DNA of 64,000 nucleotides from Candidatus Methanohalarchaeum thermophilum (lineage in GTDB: Archaea > Halobacteriota > Methanonatronarchaeia > Methanonatronarchaeales > Methanonatronarchaeaceae): NCBI GenBank assembly GCA_001914405.1, contig MSDW01000002.1, positions 310,001-374,000 on the forward strand. Direction: 5' to 3'. The notes under the pieces were generated by a model. The model worked only from the letters and a program-made list of their open reading frames with translations, searched no databases and was not told where the DNA came from. Shown piece after piece: positions 8,074-17,311 of the stretch. The number at the start of each line of letters is the position of its first letter. Positions within the stretch are counted from its first letter, which is position 1. Both the position numbers and the translations under genes were made by a program.

Positions 8074-8262
8074 CTAGACCTCTTCGAGTTCATGATATTC
8101 TTGATTTTTTTTAATTTCCTCAATATCCTCAAACAATTTCTTCTTTTTCTTCACTTCCACCAATTCTTTTAGTAAATCATCATATGTCTGACCGGGTTCC
8201 TTAAGGCTAGAGAGTTCCTTCCATCTTTCCTCGGAAACAGGTATTCTTTTATTCAACCCCAT
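8074..8262 (-). CDS. Small antitoxin paired with the RelE-like toxin
   Basis: 62 aa. Begins MGLNKRIPVSEERWKELSSL with a helix-turn segment and a charged lysine-rich tail (VKKKKKLFEDIEEIKKN). Position upstream of and close to the RelE-like gene defines it as the antitoxin. It resembles short archaeal VapB/RelB-like proteins, but I cannot assign a precise family. Confidence 0.65.
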   Translation of the reverse strand: MGLNKRIPVSEERWKELSSLKEPGQTYDDLLKELVEVKKKKKLFEDIEEIKKNQEYHELEEV

Positions 8263-8367
8263 GATTTACAACTCTTACAATAATGTAAGCCCTTACAATA
8301 AATAAAATTTACCAAAAAAATATCCCCACCAATGAAATCATCTCCCAAGTCACTTAAAAAAAGAAAA

Positions 8368-8503
8368 GAAACAAACCAAAAAAAATTCCTAAATACATTA
8401 ATTTCTCCTTATCTCTATTATTTAAGCTTTTTTAGAAGTTTTCTAGTTTTTATTAAATTGATTTTTTCTCTAATCCTTGGCTCATCAAAGTCTTTGTCTC
8501 CTG
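8368..8503. repeat. Direct repeat copy 2 (136 bp flank)
   Basis: Same sequence as 7231-7366, again ending where the IS right end begins (GTGAAC at 8504). The RelE-like module between 7766 and 8367 is thus enclosed by two direct repeats of flank plus IS end. Confidence 0.75.
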
Positions 8504-8508
8504 GTGAA

Positions 8509-9768
8509 CTACCCACTCGGCAGAGCCGAGGGGCTTCCCGAAGATAAACACGACATCTGAATGATGTCTTCGGTCGGCCTGTTCACAAGGCCCGATGCCA
8601 TCCATCTCACCTTCCTGAAAGAAGGAAAATTCTTGAGAGATGGCACATTTCCTAAAAAGTTCTTCATGCCCTTCAAACCAATATTTAGACTCGCATTCCT
8701 ATCCCTATGATCCTGGTGACCACATCTATGGCATTCAAATCTCCGCCCATTCTTGTTTTTCTTCTCTATATCACCACAAACGGGACACATCTGTGAAGTA
8801 TGCTCTGGATCTATCTCTTGGACGAAGATTCCATCCCATCTAGCTTTATACTTAATATACTTTCCAAGCTTAGCAAAATTCCATGAATGCAATCTACGGT
8901 TCATCTTTTTAGAATATCTAATCTCCTTTCTTATGTGTGCTAAATCTTCAAGGCAAAGTATTGGATCATTAAATTCTTTGGCAAATTCAACGATTATTCT
9001 TGATATCTTATGTACGAAGTTATTAGTTCTGTGTCTTTCCTTATCAAATCCTTTTAGGTTTTTGTCATTATCCCTCAATCTCTTTCTGATGATGAAGTGT
9101 TTATGTTTTATTTTCTTCAAAGGAGAATAATCTAACATCAATGTCCTTAGCACTTCACCACCTGTATTTATAGCAGTAGCAACTATGTTTCCTTCATTTA
9201 TGTCTATACCTATGTATGTACTCTCCTCTTGGTCTTGAACGGTTGGAGTGTCTTCGCTTTCGATGTGGACGTGGAGGTAATATTCACCGCTTTTTTTGAC
9301 TACTTCAGCAGTACCAAAGGAATATTCACCATTCAAAGCTTTCTCTATGTACCTCATGTCTTTTTGGCTTCCAGAGACTTCTGAATATACTCTGTCTCCT
9401 GCTCTTACAGATATTCTGACGGATAAGTCACCTCTGAACACATATCCATCCCGATAGTTTAACTTCGCTGTCATCGGTTCATCCTTGGGTGAGGGAAACG
9501 TGGCTTCATCATCGAATTTTTTTATCTCGAAAAAAGATTTAACGGATTCCCGTGCTTTATCACGTGCACATTGGCGTGTGTTTTCAAGTAAGTTATGTTC
9601 GACTTTCTTTTCTTCCAGTCGTTGTCTGTTTGTAGTTCCCAGTTCCTTGATGTGGTTGATGTATTGATTCCATGTTTCACGAAAATTTTTTCTTAGTTCA
9701 TCAAGGAGATGGGGTTTGTCTGGATGCAGTTTTAGGCACACTGTTCTAACAAGTTTATCCGTCATCAC
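8509..9768 (-). CDS. tnpB: TnpB RNA-guided nuclease
   Basis: 419 aa. RuvC-I YIGIDINEGNIVA, RuvC-II glutamate in ILCLEDLAHIRKE, zinc ribbon CPVCG...CHRCG, and RuvC-III HRDRNASLNIG are all intact. The C-terminal extension (about 50 aa) overlaps the right-end palindrome, which will also form the guide RNA end. It diverges from tnpA with a 51-bp shared promoter region. Confidence 0.88.
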   Translation of the reverse strand: MMTDKLVRTVCLKLHPDKPHLLDELRKNFRETWNQYINHIKELGTTNRQRLEEKKVEHNLLENTRQCARDKARESVKSFFEIKKFDDEATFPSPKDEPMTAKLNYRDGYVFRGDLSVRISVRAGDRVYSEVSGSQKDMRYIEKALNGEYSFGTAEVVKKSGEYYLHVHIESEDTPTVQDQEESTYIGIDINEGNIVATAINTGGEVLRTLMLDYSPLKKIKHKHFIIRKRLRDNDKNLKGFDKERHRTNNFVHKISRIIVEFAKEFNDPILCLEDLAHIRKEIRYSKKMNRRLHSWNFAKLGKYIKYKARWDGIFVQEIDPEHTSQMCPVCGDIEKKNKNGRRFECHRCGHQDHRDRNASLNIGLKGMKNFLGNVPSLKNFPSFRKVRWMASGLVNRPTEDIIQMSCLSSGSPSALPSG

Positions 9769-9819
9769 ATAAATAGTAGGTAGAAAAATCTATAAACCTT
9801 TTGTCATATATACTATACT
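9769..9819. promoter_or_regulatory. Divergent promoter between tnpB and tnpA
   Basis: 51 bp between the two start codons. The minus strand reads AAAGGTTTATAG (BRE/TATA-like) about 25 bp before tnpB. The plus strand has CATATATACTATA just before tnpA, implying a very short or absent leader for tnpA. Confidence 0.5.
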
Positions 9820-10221
9820 ATGTCAGTCAAGAAAAGTAGTCACTCGGTATATCAAATAAATTACCACTTCGTCTTTGTGCCCAAATATCGGAAAAAAATA
9901 CTCGTTGGAGGTGTTGAAACAAGAGTGAGAAAAGAAATAAGGAAGGTGTGTAAAGGATATGGATACGAAATAATTTCTCTGGATATACAACCAGACCATG
10001 TTCACCTATTCATATCATCAAAACCCACCTCCGCACCATCTGAAATCGCTCGAACCATAAAGAGTGTCGTGGCAAAAGAGACATTCAAAAAATTCCCTGC
10101 ATTAAGAGATGATGAGTTTTGGGGTGGTAAATTTTGGACCAACTCCTACTATGTTGGAACAGCTGGCGAAGTATCCTCTGAAACCATCAAAGAATACATC
10201 AATCGAGTCGAAGAATTATAA
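9820..10221 (+). CDS. tnpA: TnpA Y1 transposase (IS200/IS605)
   Basis: 133 aa, the usual length. The HUH motif is seen as PDHVHLFIS (about residues 64-72), and a nucleophilic tyrosine lies in ETIKEYINRVEEL near the C-terminus. It opens with YQINYHFVFVPKYRKKIL, typical of the family. Y1 transposases cut and rejoin single-stranded ends at folded hairpins. This is the only intact tnpA in the window. Confidence 0.92.
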   Translation: MSVKKSSHSVYQINYHFVFVPKYRKKILVGGVETRVRKEIRKVCKGYGYEIISLDIQPDHVHLFISSKPTSAPSEIARTIKSVVAKETFKKFPALRDDEFWGGKFWTNSYYVGTAGEVSSETIKEYINRVEEL

Positions 10222-10288
10222 ACACGGCATTCACCCCCATGGCAGAGCCATGAGGTTCTCTGCCTTAAAATATATAGATCACTTCCTC

Positions 10289-10342
10289 GTGAACCACCCC
10301 TACCTGATCGAAGATTAGGAAGGTGTTTTCTCAGTCAAATAG
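10289..10342 (-). repeat. Solo terminal hairpin (mini-IS) 1
   Basis: Reads GTGAACCACCCCTACC, then a palindrome, then GTGTTTTCTCAGTCAAATAG. The first half matches the IS right-end tip and the second half the left-end tip of the tnpB elements at 48239 and 62451. It is followed by ATAAA (TTTAT target in antisense). Confidence 0.8.
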
Positions 10343-10401
10343 ATAAAAAACCAGAGACGTGGAAACCAAAAACATAGAAAATATAGATTAGAGGTTTTTG
10401 T

Positions 10402-11820
10402 TTATTTTTTGTATTTTTGGTTGTTTTCTTGGTCTTCTTCCGTTAATTTATAGATTATATAGGTTATTGTTGCTGTTAGTAGGGTTAAAAAGGATATTAG
10501 GTATATTCCAAAGTATGGGCCTACCTGTGTATTTGGTTGGATTTCTAGGGTTGTTTTTGTTGGTTGGTAGTTAATTACTTTTGTTTTTGTTGTTTTTTGT
10601 TGTTTTGTTGCTGTTAAGGTGTAGTTTCCTGGTTCTTCGAAGTTTATCTTGGTTTCTCCAGTTGAATTCGTAGTGTAGTTTACTCCATTAACTTCTACTC
10701 TTGCATCTTGGATTGGTTTTTGTTTTGTGGTTATTTGTACAGTTATGTTTGTGTTTGTTTCTTGGTTTTCTTTTTGGGTTGTTGTGTTTATTTGTAGTTT
10801 TTTAGTTATTTCCTGTTTTTTTACTGTTATTGATGTATTTGATGGAGTGTAGTCTATTTTTTTGGTTTCTGTGGTTTTTTGTGGTTTTGTTGCTGTTGCA
10901 GTGTATTTTCCCGGTCCAAGCATTAATGTTGTTTTTCCATTTGACCCAGTTTTACTTGTCTTATCATTTATTTTTACAGTGGCATCTTCAACTGGTTTGT
11001 TACCTGTTTTTACTGTGAATGTTATTTGTGTGGTTGGTTCGGTTAGGATCTTGGTTTGTTGGGGTGTGGTTATTTCTAGGTTCTTGGTTATTTCCTGTTT
11101 TTCTATTGTAATTGATGTATTAGTCGGTTCGTAGTCTATTATTTTAGTTTCTGTGGTTTCTTGTGGCTTTGTAGCAGTAATATTATATGTTCCATTTCCA
11201 AGTTGAATAGTTATTGTTCCGTTTGAGTTCGTGGAATAAACTTGTTCCCCTACTTTTATCGCTGCGTCTTTAACTGGTTCCTGGTCTGCAGTTACCAGTA
11301 AACTTAGGTTTTTACCTGGTAAACGTTTATTTAGAGGAGTAATTACATCTATTTCTAGTTTCTTAGTTACATACCTTTTATCTACCTTTAGAGTTGTGTT
11401 ACCTGCAATGTACCTAATTGTTTTAGTGTCCATTTCTTTGGTTGCTTTTGTTGCATTTATCGTATAAGTTCCAGGTTCCGTAAACTCTAGTTCAACTCTT
11501 CCATCCACCCCAGTTTCCTTTGTTTTCCCATCTACTTCAACTGACGCATTTGGTAAGGGATCACCATCCGCCTCCACGAGGTAAGTAACCTCAGTGAGAT
11601 AAGTTGATTCCTCACCTGGAGCTACCTCAACAGGGCCAACAACCTCAATCTGCCTAACAACAACATCTCCCTCGACCTCAGCCACCAAATCCTGGTCTTG
11701 TACCTCTCCTTGAACTATACCCAAACCAAATACACCTAAAAACACAAAAACTAGGAAACACAAAACAAAAACCCTAAAAACAAATCCAAAATCCAACTCA
11801 ATATTCATCTTAACAACCAC
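10402..11820 (-). CDS. Secreted or membrane-anchored surface protein with Ig-like/CNA-B-type repeats
   Basis: 472 aa with an N-terminal signal helix (residues 10-35) and a C-terminal membrane span (about 440-460) before a charged tail. Between them are at least four repeats of about 85 aa, each with a variable-domain pattern V-D-A-x-V-x-V-N-x-x-x-x-T-x-x-x-G and an NYT/NTS-I-T-V-x-K-Q-E-I-T-K-L linker. These resemble carboxypeptidase-regulatory or bacterial Ig-like folds of archaeal cell-surface proteins. Several N-x-T/S sites could be glycosylated. The start may be GTG 11820 or ATG 11808. Function is unknown. Confidence 0.7.
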   Translation of the reverse strand: MVVKMNIELDFGFVFRVFVLCFLVFVFLGVFGLGIVQGEVQDQDLVAEVEGDVVVRQIEVVGPVEVAPGEESTYLTEVTYLVEADGDPLPNASVEVDGKTKETGVDGRVELEFTEPGTYTINATKATKEMDTKTIRYIAGNTTLKVDKRYVTKKLEIDVITPLNKRLPGKNLSLLVTADQEPVKDAAIKVGEQVYSTNSNGTITIQLGNGTYNITATKPQETTETKIIDYEPTNTSITIEKQEITKNLEITTPQQTKILTEPTTQITFTVKTGNKPVEDATVKINDKTSKTGSNGKTTLMLGPGKYTATATKPQKTTETKKIDYTPSNTSITVKKQEITKKLQINTTTQKENQETNTNITVQITTKQKPIQDARVEVNGVNYTTNSTGETKINFEEPGNYTLTATKQQKTTKTKVINYQPTKTTLEIQPNTQVGPYFGIYLISFLTLLTATITYIIYKLTEEDQENNQKYKK

Positions 11821-12035
11821 AAAAACCTACCACACCTAAAAAAGTTTCCCAGAAACCAAAAAACCACCTACCAACAAACCACCAAACAAAAACAAAACCA
11901 AAGACCACAACAAAAAAAACACAAACAAAAACAAAAAAACCAACATCAACCAAATTAATGATACAAAATCGATGGCTATTGGAGGATATTTTCAGGAAGC
12001 CTTCTATCTGGGATCTAGACTAGTTCCATTTTTCT

Positions 12036-13085
12036 TCAGCGGTTCCATTCGACTTCTTCGACTTCTTCTGTTTCTCGAAGTATGAATGGTCCAATCGAAA
12101 GAGTGTGTTTGGTGATTGTCGCGATTCTCAAGACATATGATAGGAGAATTAAAAAGGGTAGTAATGAGACAGTTGCTGCAGCTGCTATAATTACTATAAA
12201 GGCTCCAAAATAGGAGATAACTAAGTTGTAGGTGTTGAAGTTGAAAAAGATAATCATGTATGTGGAAACTAATAGTGCTGGGAGAGCTGATATAAGTATT
12301 CGCCGAGAGAGGTCAATAAGGTCTCTTTGAAAGAATAGTGTTTTGAAGTGCTCACGTGTCGGACCGAACAACCGTAGCACCTCGATCAATTTTTCGAGTG
12401 CTTCTTCTCCTTCTTTAGTAAAGGCTTCACTATACTCTTCATGTATGCGTCGGGCAGTGAAGATCTTCCAAGAGTAATTAAAGTTGAGTGCAGAAGATAT
12501 TACATCAAACTCACCAAAGCACGCATCATCAAGTCCTTCAGCCACCTGATTAGCGTTCTCAATAAGGCTGTCAGTGAAAGTTTTGATTTCCTCTATGAGG
12601 TTCTCGTCGGAGGACTCGGAAACTGCATTTCGAAACTCCATCGCCCGCTCGCCAGATACTTGAACAAGTGCACGAAGAAACTGTGCAGGACGTGAAGGAC
12701 TTACCTGGGCTTGTATTACATCCGCAACATCTTGACGGAACTCCATCGCCCCCTCCATACGCTCACGCTGATCCTTAACAGCACCAAGCTCTTGAGAAAG
12801 AACCAACTGATTAAGTGTAACTACAATAGTTACTCCAGTTATCGTAGCCGTTAGAAGCGCCTGAAAAAGAGTATCAACCGAGTCACTAGCTCTGATCGCA
12901 GCTTCCGTTCCAGGATAAAGATACCCAGCCACGGCTATTGCTAGAAAAACAACCACTAAAAGAATACCAGTCAAAAGCCAGCGATCTCCCTCCATCAAGA
13001 TCCATAACTTCACACGATTTTGATCCAATCTTTTACGTAATCTATCACTAGGCGTTTCTTCCTCTCCAACCAAAATAAAAACCAC
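12036..13085 (-). CDS. Multi-span membrane protein of a haloarchaeal type, function unknown
   Basis: 349 aa. Two spans near residues 38-58 and 75-105 are followed by TVTLNQLVLSQELGAVKDQR, then a long cytoplasmic-type helical domain (about 120-260), and two or three more spans (265-325). I recognise similar uncharacterised membrane proteins from haloarchaea. The middle of the gene looks less A/T-rich and less skewed than its neighbours, which could mean transfer. Single gene, ending near the MBL gene. Confidence 0.6.
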   Translation of the reverse strand: MVFILVGEEETPSDRLRKRLDQNRVKLWILMEGDRWLLTGILLVVVFLAIAVAGYLYPGTEAAIRASDSVDTLFQALLTATITGVTIVVTLNQLVLSQELGAVKDQRERMEGAMEFRQDVADVIQAQVSPSRPAQFLRALVQVSGERAMEFRNAVSESSDENLIEEIKTFTDSLIENANQVAEGLDDACFGEFDVISSALNFNYSWKIFTARRIHEEYSEAFTKEGEEALEKLIEVLRLFGPTREHFKTLFFQRDLIDLSRRILISALPALLVSTYMIIFFNFNTYNLVISYFGAFIVIIAAAATVSLLPFLILLSYVLRIATITKHTLSIGPFILRETEEVEEVEWNR

Positions 13086-13104
13086 TCTTATCTTTGGTTT
13101 TTGT

Positions 13105-14001
13105 TTATTTTGGTTTTAGTTTTAGTTTTAGTTTTTTGCCTGCGTGTAGTTTGTTGAAGTTTTGTTTCCATTGTTTTTTGAATTGGCATTCGGCTTGTAG
13201 TCCTGTGCAATGTCCTGTGTGTAATTGTTTTGTGTTTAGTTTTTGTAGTTTTTTGTTTGTTTTTTGGATTTTTTGTTTGTTGGAGTTTATTAGGTGGAAT
13301 CCTCCTATGATGGCTTTTGTTTTGGTTTTATTGGTTATTCTTTGGGTTTTTCTGGTGATACTGGCGATTCCAGCGTGGGAACAACCAGAAACCACAATCA
13401 CTCCATCCTGTAAATTGATTGCGAGAGACATGTCGTCCATCATCCAATCTTCCACAACCTCTCCATCCCTTCTCGTGTAGAAGTTAGTTGAATCTTGTTC
13501 TTCGAATCCATATCTGTCTGTTATTTCCCCAGTTGAACAAACTCCCGTAACAACCTCAAAAGGTGACTTAGATAATTTAAAGGCTGCTCCAGCGTCTTCA
13601 AGTTCTCTTCTACCATAGGGTAATCCAATATCTCTCCTACTTGGTTCTTTTTCTTTAACAAAGTGGGGTCTGAATATTGATGGATGCCCAATAACTGGAA
13701 TATCGTCTCCAGGTATTCTCTCAAGCATTTCCCTAAGCCCACCAGTATGATCAAAGTGGCAATGAGATAGAAAAATCAAATCTATGTCTTCAGGCTCCAG
13801 ACCCAGCAACTCCATATTATAGGAGATAGGTTCCAGGGATTGGCCAACATCAAACAGGATCCCAGTTCTATCCCCATCACAAAAAACCTCAATCAAAAAA
13901 GAAACACCATGCTGCCCCAAAAACACAGTATCATAACCAGAGTAATCCTCAACCAAAGTATAAACAGTAACCCCATCAACAACACCAACATCCAAAACCA
14001 C
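13105..14001 (-). CDS. Metallo-beta-lactamase-fold enzyme (COG1237; DHPMR-P synthase-like)
   Basis: About 298 aa. The metal-binding motif HCHFDHTGG is clear, with later ligands in VVSGCSHAGI and IIGGFHL. This is the COG1237 pattern, whose archaeal members include an enzyme proposed to join dihydropterin to ribofuranosyl-aminobenzene phosphate in methanopterin synthesis. That role is inference. I start at GTG 14001, because GGGAGG lies eight bases upstream and the homologous part begins there; the frame is open 32 codons further but encodes only hydrophobic low-complexity sequence. Confidence 0.75.
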   Translation of the reverse strand: MVLDVGVVDGVTVYTLVEDYSGYDTVFLGQHGVSFLIEVFCDGDRTGILFDVGQSLEPISYNMELLGLEPEDIDLIFLSHCHFDHTGGLREMLERIPGDDIPVIGHPSIFRPHFVKEKEPSRRDIGLPYGRRELEDAGAAFKLSKSPFEVVTGVCSTGEITDRYGFEEQDSTNFYTRRDGEVVEDWMMDDMSLAINLQDGVIVVSGCSHAGIASITRKTQRITNKTKTKAIIGGFHLINSNKQKIQKTNKKLQKLNTKQLHTGHCTGLQAECQFKKQWKQNFNKLHAGKKLKLKLKPK

Positions 14002-14121
14002 AACAAAAACCTCCCAACTACCCACTAACCCCACACACCCTAAAAACCAACCCACACCCAAAAACACAAAAAACACAGACAACAAACCACAACACAAGAA
14101 ACAAACATCCTTTTATTTACT

Positions 14122-14178
14122 CAGTAAACTACCCCTACCTAATCAAAAGATCAGGAAGGTGTCTTCTCAGTCAAATAG
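14122..14178 (-). repeat. Solo terminal hairpin 2
   Basis: GTAAACTACCCCTACCTAAT...AGGAAGGTGTCTTCTCAGTCAAATAG, a right-end half plus a left-end half around one palindrome. It lies upstream of the DUF2250 gene in the inter-operon gap. Confidence 0.8.
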
Positions 14179-14489
14179 ATAAGAGTCAAAAAAAAACAAT
14201 TAAAATCTATTCTCAGATCCACCCTAAGAAATAGAGTTCTTATAAAGAGTTAATTCAGTATTAAAAAACTTAAATTACTTTAAATAAAATGTATAGCCTA
14301 CAATTAAGTTTATTTAGAGTTTATATTTGGTTATTTTTCTCTTTATTTCTTATTATTCTTTTATTTGATTTACGTTGGTGTTCATGTCTTTTTTTTTTGG
14401 TTTTTTTGTTTTGGTTTGTTGGTTGGTTGGGTTATTTTTTGGTTTTTTCCGTAATTTCTTTGGTTTTTGATTCAGTATTTATTTATGTG

Positions 14490-15347
14490 ATGGTTTTTAG
14501 TGGTAGCCATTTAGAGGATGATAGTGGAATGAGTAGGGTTGAGCGCTTGAGGAGGGAGGCTGATACTATTTTTTGTAGGCTTGAAGAGGTTGAAGAGAGG
14601 TTGGAGGAGGCTAGGCATAGGGAGGGAAGTCACTGGGAGGATAATACATTAGAGATTTCTTTAGGTAGTGTTGATGGCGATGAAATTGATTTGTCGCTTG
14701 ACTTGGATCTGAGTGCGGTTGAGAATGCTCAGAAGAGGTACGATAAGGCAAATGAAGTAGAGGAAAAACTAAAGAAAAAGGAGAAAGTTAAAGGTGAATT
14801 AGTCGATGCACCAAGTGACCCAGTTTCAATCTTAGTCTTAGCTCATTTAAAAAAAGCTAAGGGTGACTATCCAAAAAATATTGCTTTAACCCTGAATCAA
14901 GATATTGGAGTTAAGAGATGTCGGCGCTGCTGTCAAGCTCTAAAAGAAAATGGTTTACTCGAAAAGATCCCATCCGGGATGTTGAAAAGAAAAAATGTCA
15001 AACTAAAGAGATCCCTCGAAACACACCAACACCACACCTACTACACCTTAAGTGACACAGGAAGCCATCTATTGAGAAAACTAGGACAGAAAGAAACCAA
15101 AAAAAGCTATTTATACAAATACCCTGAATCCAGGAAAATAGCCAAAAAACTAAAACAAAAACCACATAACCCAAGAAAACTACAAAACAAACTAAAAACA
15201 AACAAAAAAACAATCAAAATCCATCTAAAAGCAATGAACATCGCAGGCCTAATCAAAACAAACAAACCAAAAAACCATGACACAAACCAACAAACAACCT
15301 ACAAAACCACAGAACAAACCAACAAAATACTCAAAAAAATAACCTAA
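14490..15347 (+). CDS. DUF2250-like winged-helix regulator with N-terminal coiled coil
   Basis: About 285 aa. Residues from about MSRVERLRREADTIF form a coiled coil. Next comes a stretch (HWEDNTLEI, DLSLDLDLSAVENAQKRYDKA) that resembles the NFACT coiled-coil entry motif. A winged helix follows (DPVSILVLAHLKKAKGDYPK to SDTGSHLLRKLG) and a second HTH-like C-terminus (KLQNKLKTNKKTIKIH). The frame is open upstream to 14289, but that part is T-rich leader, so I start at ATG 14490 (14529 is the alternative). Probably a transcription regulator; targets unknown. Confidence 0.6.
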   Translation: MVFSGSHLEDDSGMSRVERLRREADTIFCRLEEVEERLEEARHREGSHWEDNTLEISLGSVDGDEIDLSLDLDLSAVENAQKRYDKANEVEEKLKKKEKVKGELVDAPSDPVSILVLAHLKKAKGDYPKNIALTLNQDIGVKRCRRCCQALKENGLLEKIPSGMLKRKNVKLKRSLETHQHHTYYTLSDTGSHLLRKLGQKETKKSYLYKYPESRKIAKKLKQKPHNPRKLQNKLKTNKKTIKIHLKAMNIAGLIKTNKPKNHDTNQQTTYKTTEQTNKILKKIT

Positions 15348-15494
15348 CCCCAAAAACTCCCAAAAACCAGAGACAAACCCCAACAAATAGAACCCAATTA
15401 AAACCCTCCATTCAATTTAGATCTAAACAAATTCCCGTACCTAATGCATCATTCAATAGATAAACTTTTTTTAAATAACCAACTCATTTTTTAT

Positions 15495-15549
15495 CTATTT
15501 GACTGAGAAGACATCTTCTTAACTCTTTGATTAAGTAGGGGTAGTTCAC
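15495..15549 (+). repeat. Solo terminal hairpin 3
   Basis: Preceded by TTTTAT, it reads CTATTTGACTGAGAAGAC, a palindrome, then GTAGGGGTAGTTCAC. Inverted with respect to solo hairpin 2; together they flank the DUF2250 gene. Confidence 0.8.
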
Positions 15550-15641
15550 AGGGATATTGGTTTGGGGGATGGGTTTTACTTGGATGATTGGTTATGTTTT
15601 TTTTTGGTTGGGGTGGGGTGAGGTAGGTTTAATTTGTTTGG

Positions 15642-17129
15642 ATGAGTAGAGGTTTGGTGTGGTATTGTTGTGTTGTTAGGGTTTTTGTGGGGTTTTTTGG
15701 TTTGAGGATTGCTAAGTCTTCGGTTGGTGTTTTTTCGGTTAGTATTTTGGTTACTGTTGTTGGGTTTGTTGGGACGATTTTTGCGGCTAGAGTTGTTGGT
15801 GCTGATGGTTTGGGTGTTTTTTATTTGTTTACTGCTGTTGTTTCTCTTGTTTCTTTTTTCACTAAGTTTGGTGTTGGTGGTGCAACTACTAAGAGGGTGA
15901 GTGAGGGTAGGCGCCAGGGTGAACTACTAACTGCGTCTCTGATAATTAGTTTTGTCTTGTTTTTGGTTACTTCGGTTTTTTTGTATTTTTTTGGTGGTGG
16001 GGTAGTTGATTATATTGGTAGTAAGTGGGGTTTTTATCTTGTTTTTCCTTCTCTTTTGCTGTTATCGATTAATCAAGTAGTTGGAGCTGGGTTAAGCGGT
16101 GAAAAGAAGGTAGCTCTAAGTCATTCTCTGTCTCTTGGTGGCGATATTGTCCGGGTTAGTGCCTGGGTGTTCTTACTTTTACTTGGAACTGGTGTGGTTG
16201 GCCTATTCTTCGGTTACTTACTTGGATTGGTTACTTCTGTCGTATTGGGTTTTGTTTTTTTGTCTATAAGGCTTAAGAAGCCATCTAGAGGTGATTTTCG
16301 TAGTCTTTTTTCTTATTCAAAGTTTAGTTGGCTTGGTGGGGTGAGAGGCCGGGCGTGGTCGTGGACCGACACAATTGTACTCGGTTTCTTTGTGTCATCG
16401 TCCTTTGTTGGTGTCTATGAGGCGTGTTGGAAGATATCGGCGTTATTTTACTTTGGAGCAACTGCCATAAGCGAATCAATCTTCCCTGAAATAAGTGAAT
16501 GGGCAGCCAAAAACCAAATAACTAAGATAGAAGATATACTGGAAGAATCACTGGTCTGGGTAGGGTTAATATCAATACCAGGTTTCTTAGGTGCTTTAGT
16601 TCTAGGAAGAAGCGTGTTAAGCGTTTACGGAAAAGAATTCACAATAGGGTACCTGATATTAGTTGTTTTGGCTTTTGCTAGATTATTACATAGCTACGAA
16701 ACTGGATTCAGTCGAATAATAAACGGCTTAAATCGACCAGACCTAATGTTCAAAGTAAACCTAGTATTCTTAACACTAAACATAGGTGGAAACATCATAC
16801 TAGTAAGCTTATTAGACTGGATCGGAGCAGCTATAGCAACCACAGCCTCAATGGCCATAGGACTAACCCTAACAACCTACTACACAAACAAACTAATAAA
16901 AATCACAGTCCCCTGGAAAGAAATAACCAAAGAATTCATAGCAGCAACACTTATGGCCACCCTAATCTACCCAATCCACCTCAAATTCAAACCCCTAGAC
17001 TTCATACAGACACTACTAGCCGTCTCACTAGGAACCACCATATACCTAACAATCTTACTAACAACCAGCAAAAGAATAAGAACAAAAATACAAAAACTAA
17101 TCAAAGAAATAACCACCAAAACAAACTAA
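15642..17129 (+). CDS. Oligosaccharide flippase (MOP/Wzx-like)
   Basis: 495 aa with about 12-14 membrane spans. The N-terminus has the polysaccharide-flippase pattern IAKSSVGVFSVSILVTVVGF then FAARVVGADGLGVFYLF, and GVGGATTKRVSEG follows span 2. Such proteins move lipid-linked sugars across the membrane for glycan or glycoprotein synthesis. ATG 15642 is used; TTG 15702, with GGGG eight bases upstream, would also give a normal flippase start. No glycosyltransferases are nearby. Confidence 0.8.
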   Translation: MSRGLVWYCCVVRVFVGFFGLRIAKSSVGVFSVSILVTVVGFVGTIFAARVVGADGLGVFYLFTAVVSLVSFFTKFGVGGATTKRVSEGRRQGELLTASLIISFVLFLVTSVFLYFFGGGVVDYIGSKWGFYLVFPSLLLLSINQVVGAGLSGEKKVALSHSLSLGGDIVRVSAWVFLLLLGTGVVGLFFGYLLGLVTSVVLGFVFLSIRLKKPSRGDFRSLFSYSKFSWLGGVRGRAWSWTDTIVLGFFVSSSFVGVYEACWKISALFYFGATAISESIFPEISEWAAKNQITKIEDILEESLVWVGLISIPGFLGALVLGRSVLSVYGKEFTIGYLILVVLAFARLLHSYETGFSRIINGLNRPDLMFKVNLVFLTLNIGGNIILVSLLDWIGAAIATTASMAIGLTLTTYYTNKLIKITVPWKEITKEFIAATLMATLIYPIHLKFKPLDFIQTLLAVSLGTTIYLTILLTTSKRIRTKIQKLIKEITTKTN

Positions 17130-17311
17130 AAAAACAAACCACTCTAACTTCTATCATCAACCAATAAAAACAAAAAACCATCTGTAAATACTCCAAGAAA
17201 CAACTAAAAACCACAAAAAACCTATATAAATTAAACCACTAGCTCAAATCAACCAATATCTTAAATAAACAGATAAAACTAACTTCAAAATAATTAATAC
17301 CTATTCTCTAT

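Larger units (their letters stand above)
8504..10273 (-). mobile_element. Complete IS605-type element with divergent tnpA and tnpB
   Basis: The right end at 8504 (GTGAACTACCC with palindrome CTCGGCAGAGCCGAG) follows the tnpB 3' end. The left end near 10232-10273 has the palindrome CCCCCATGGC/GCCATGAGG after tnpA. The layout LE-tnpA(diverging)tnpB-RE is that of IS608-like elements. Both genes are intact, so this is the only candidate source of transposase here and could move the tnpB-only elements if their ends are recognised. The exact left boundary is uncertain by a few bases. Confidence 0.85.

Noticed and set aside
14289-14489. N-terminal membrane domain of the DUF2250 regulator
   Set aside because: The open frame is T/G-homopolymer leader like that before other genes, and family proteins are soluble. 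A membrane-bound form cannot be fully excluded.
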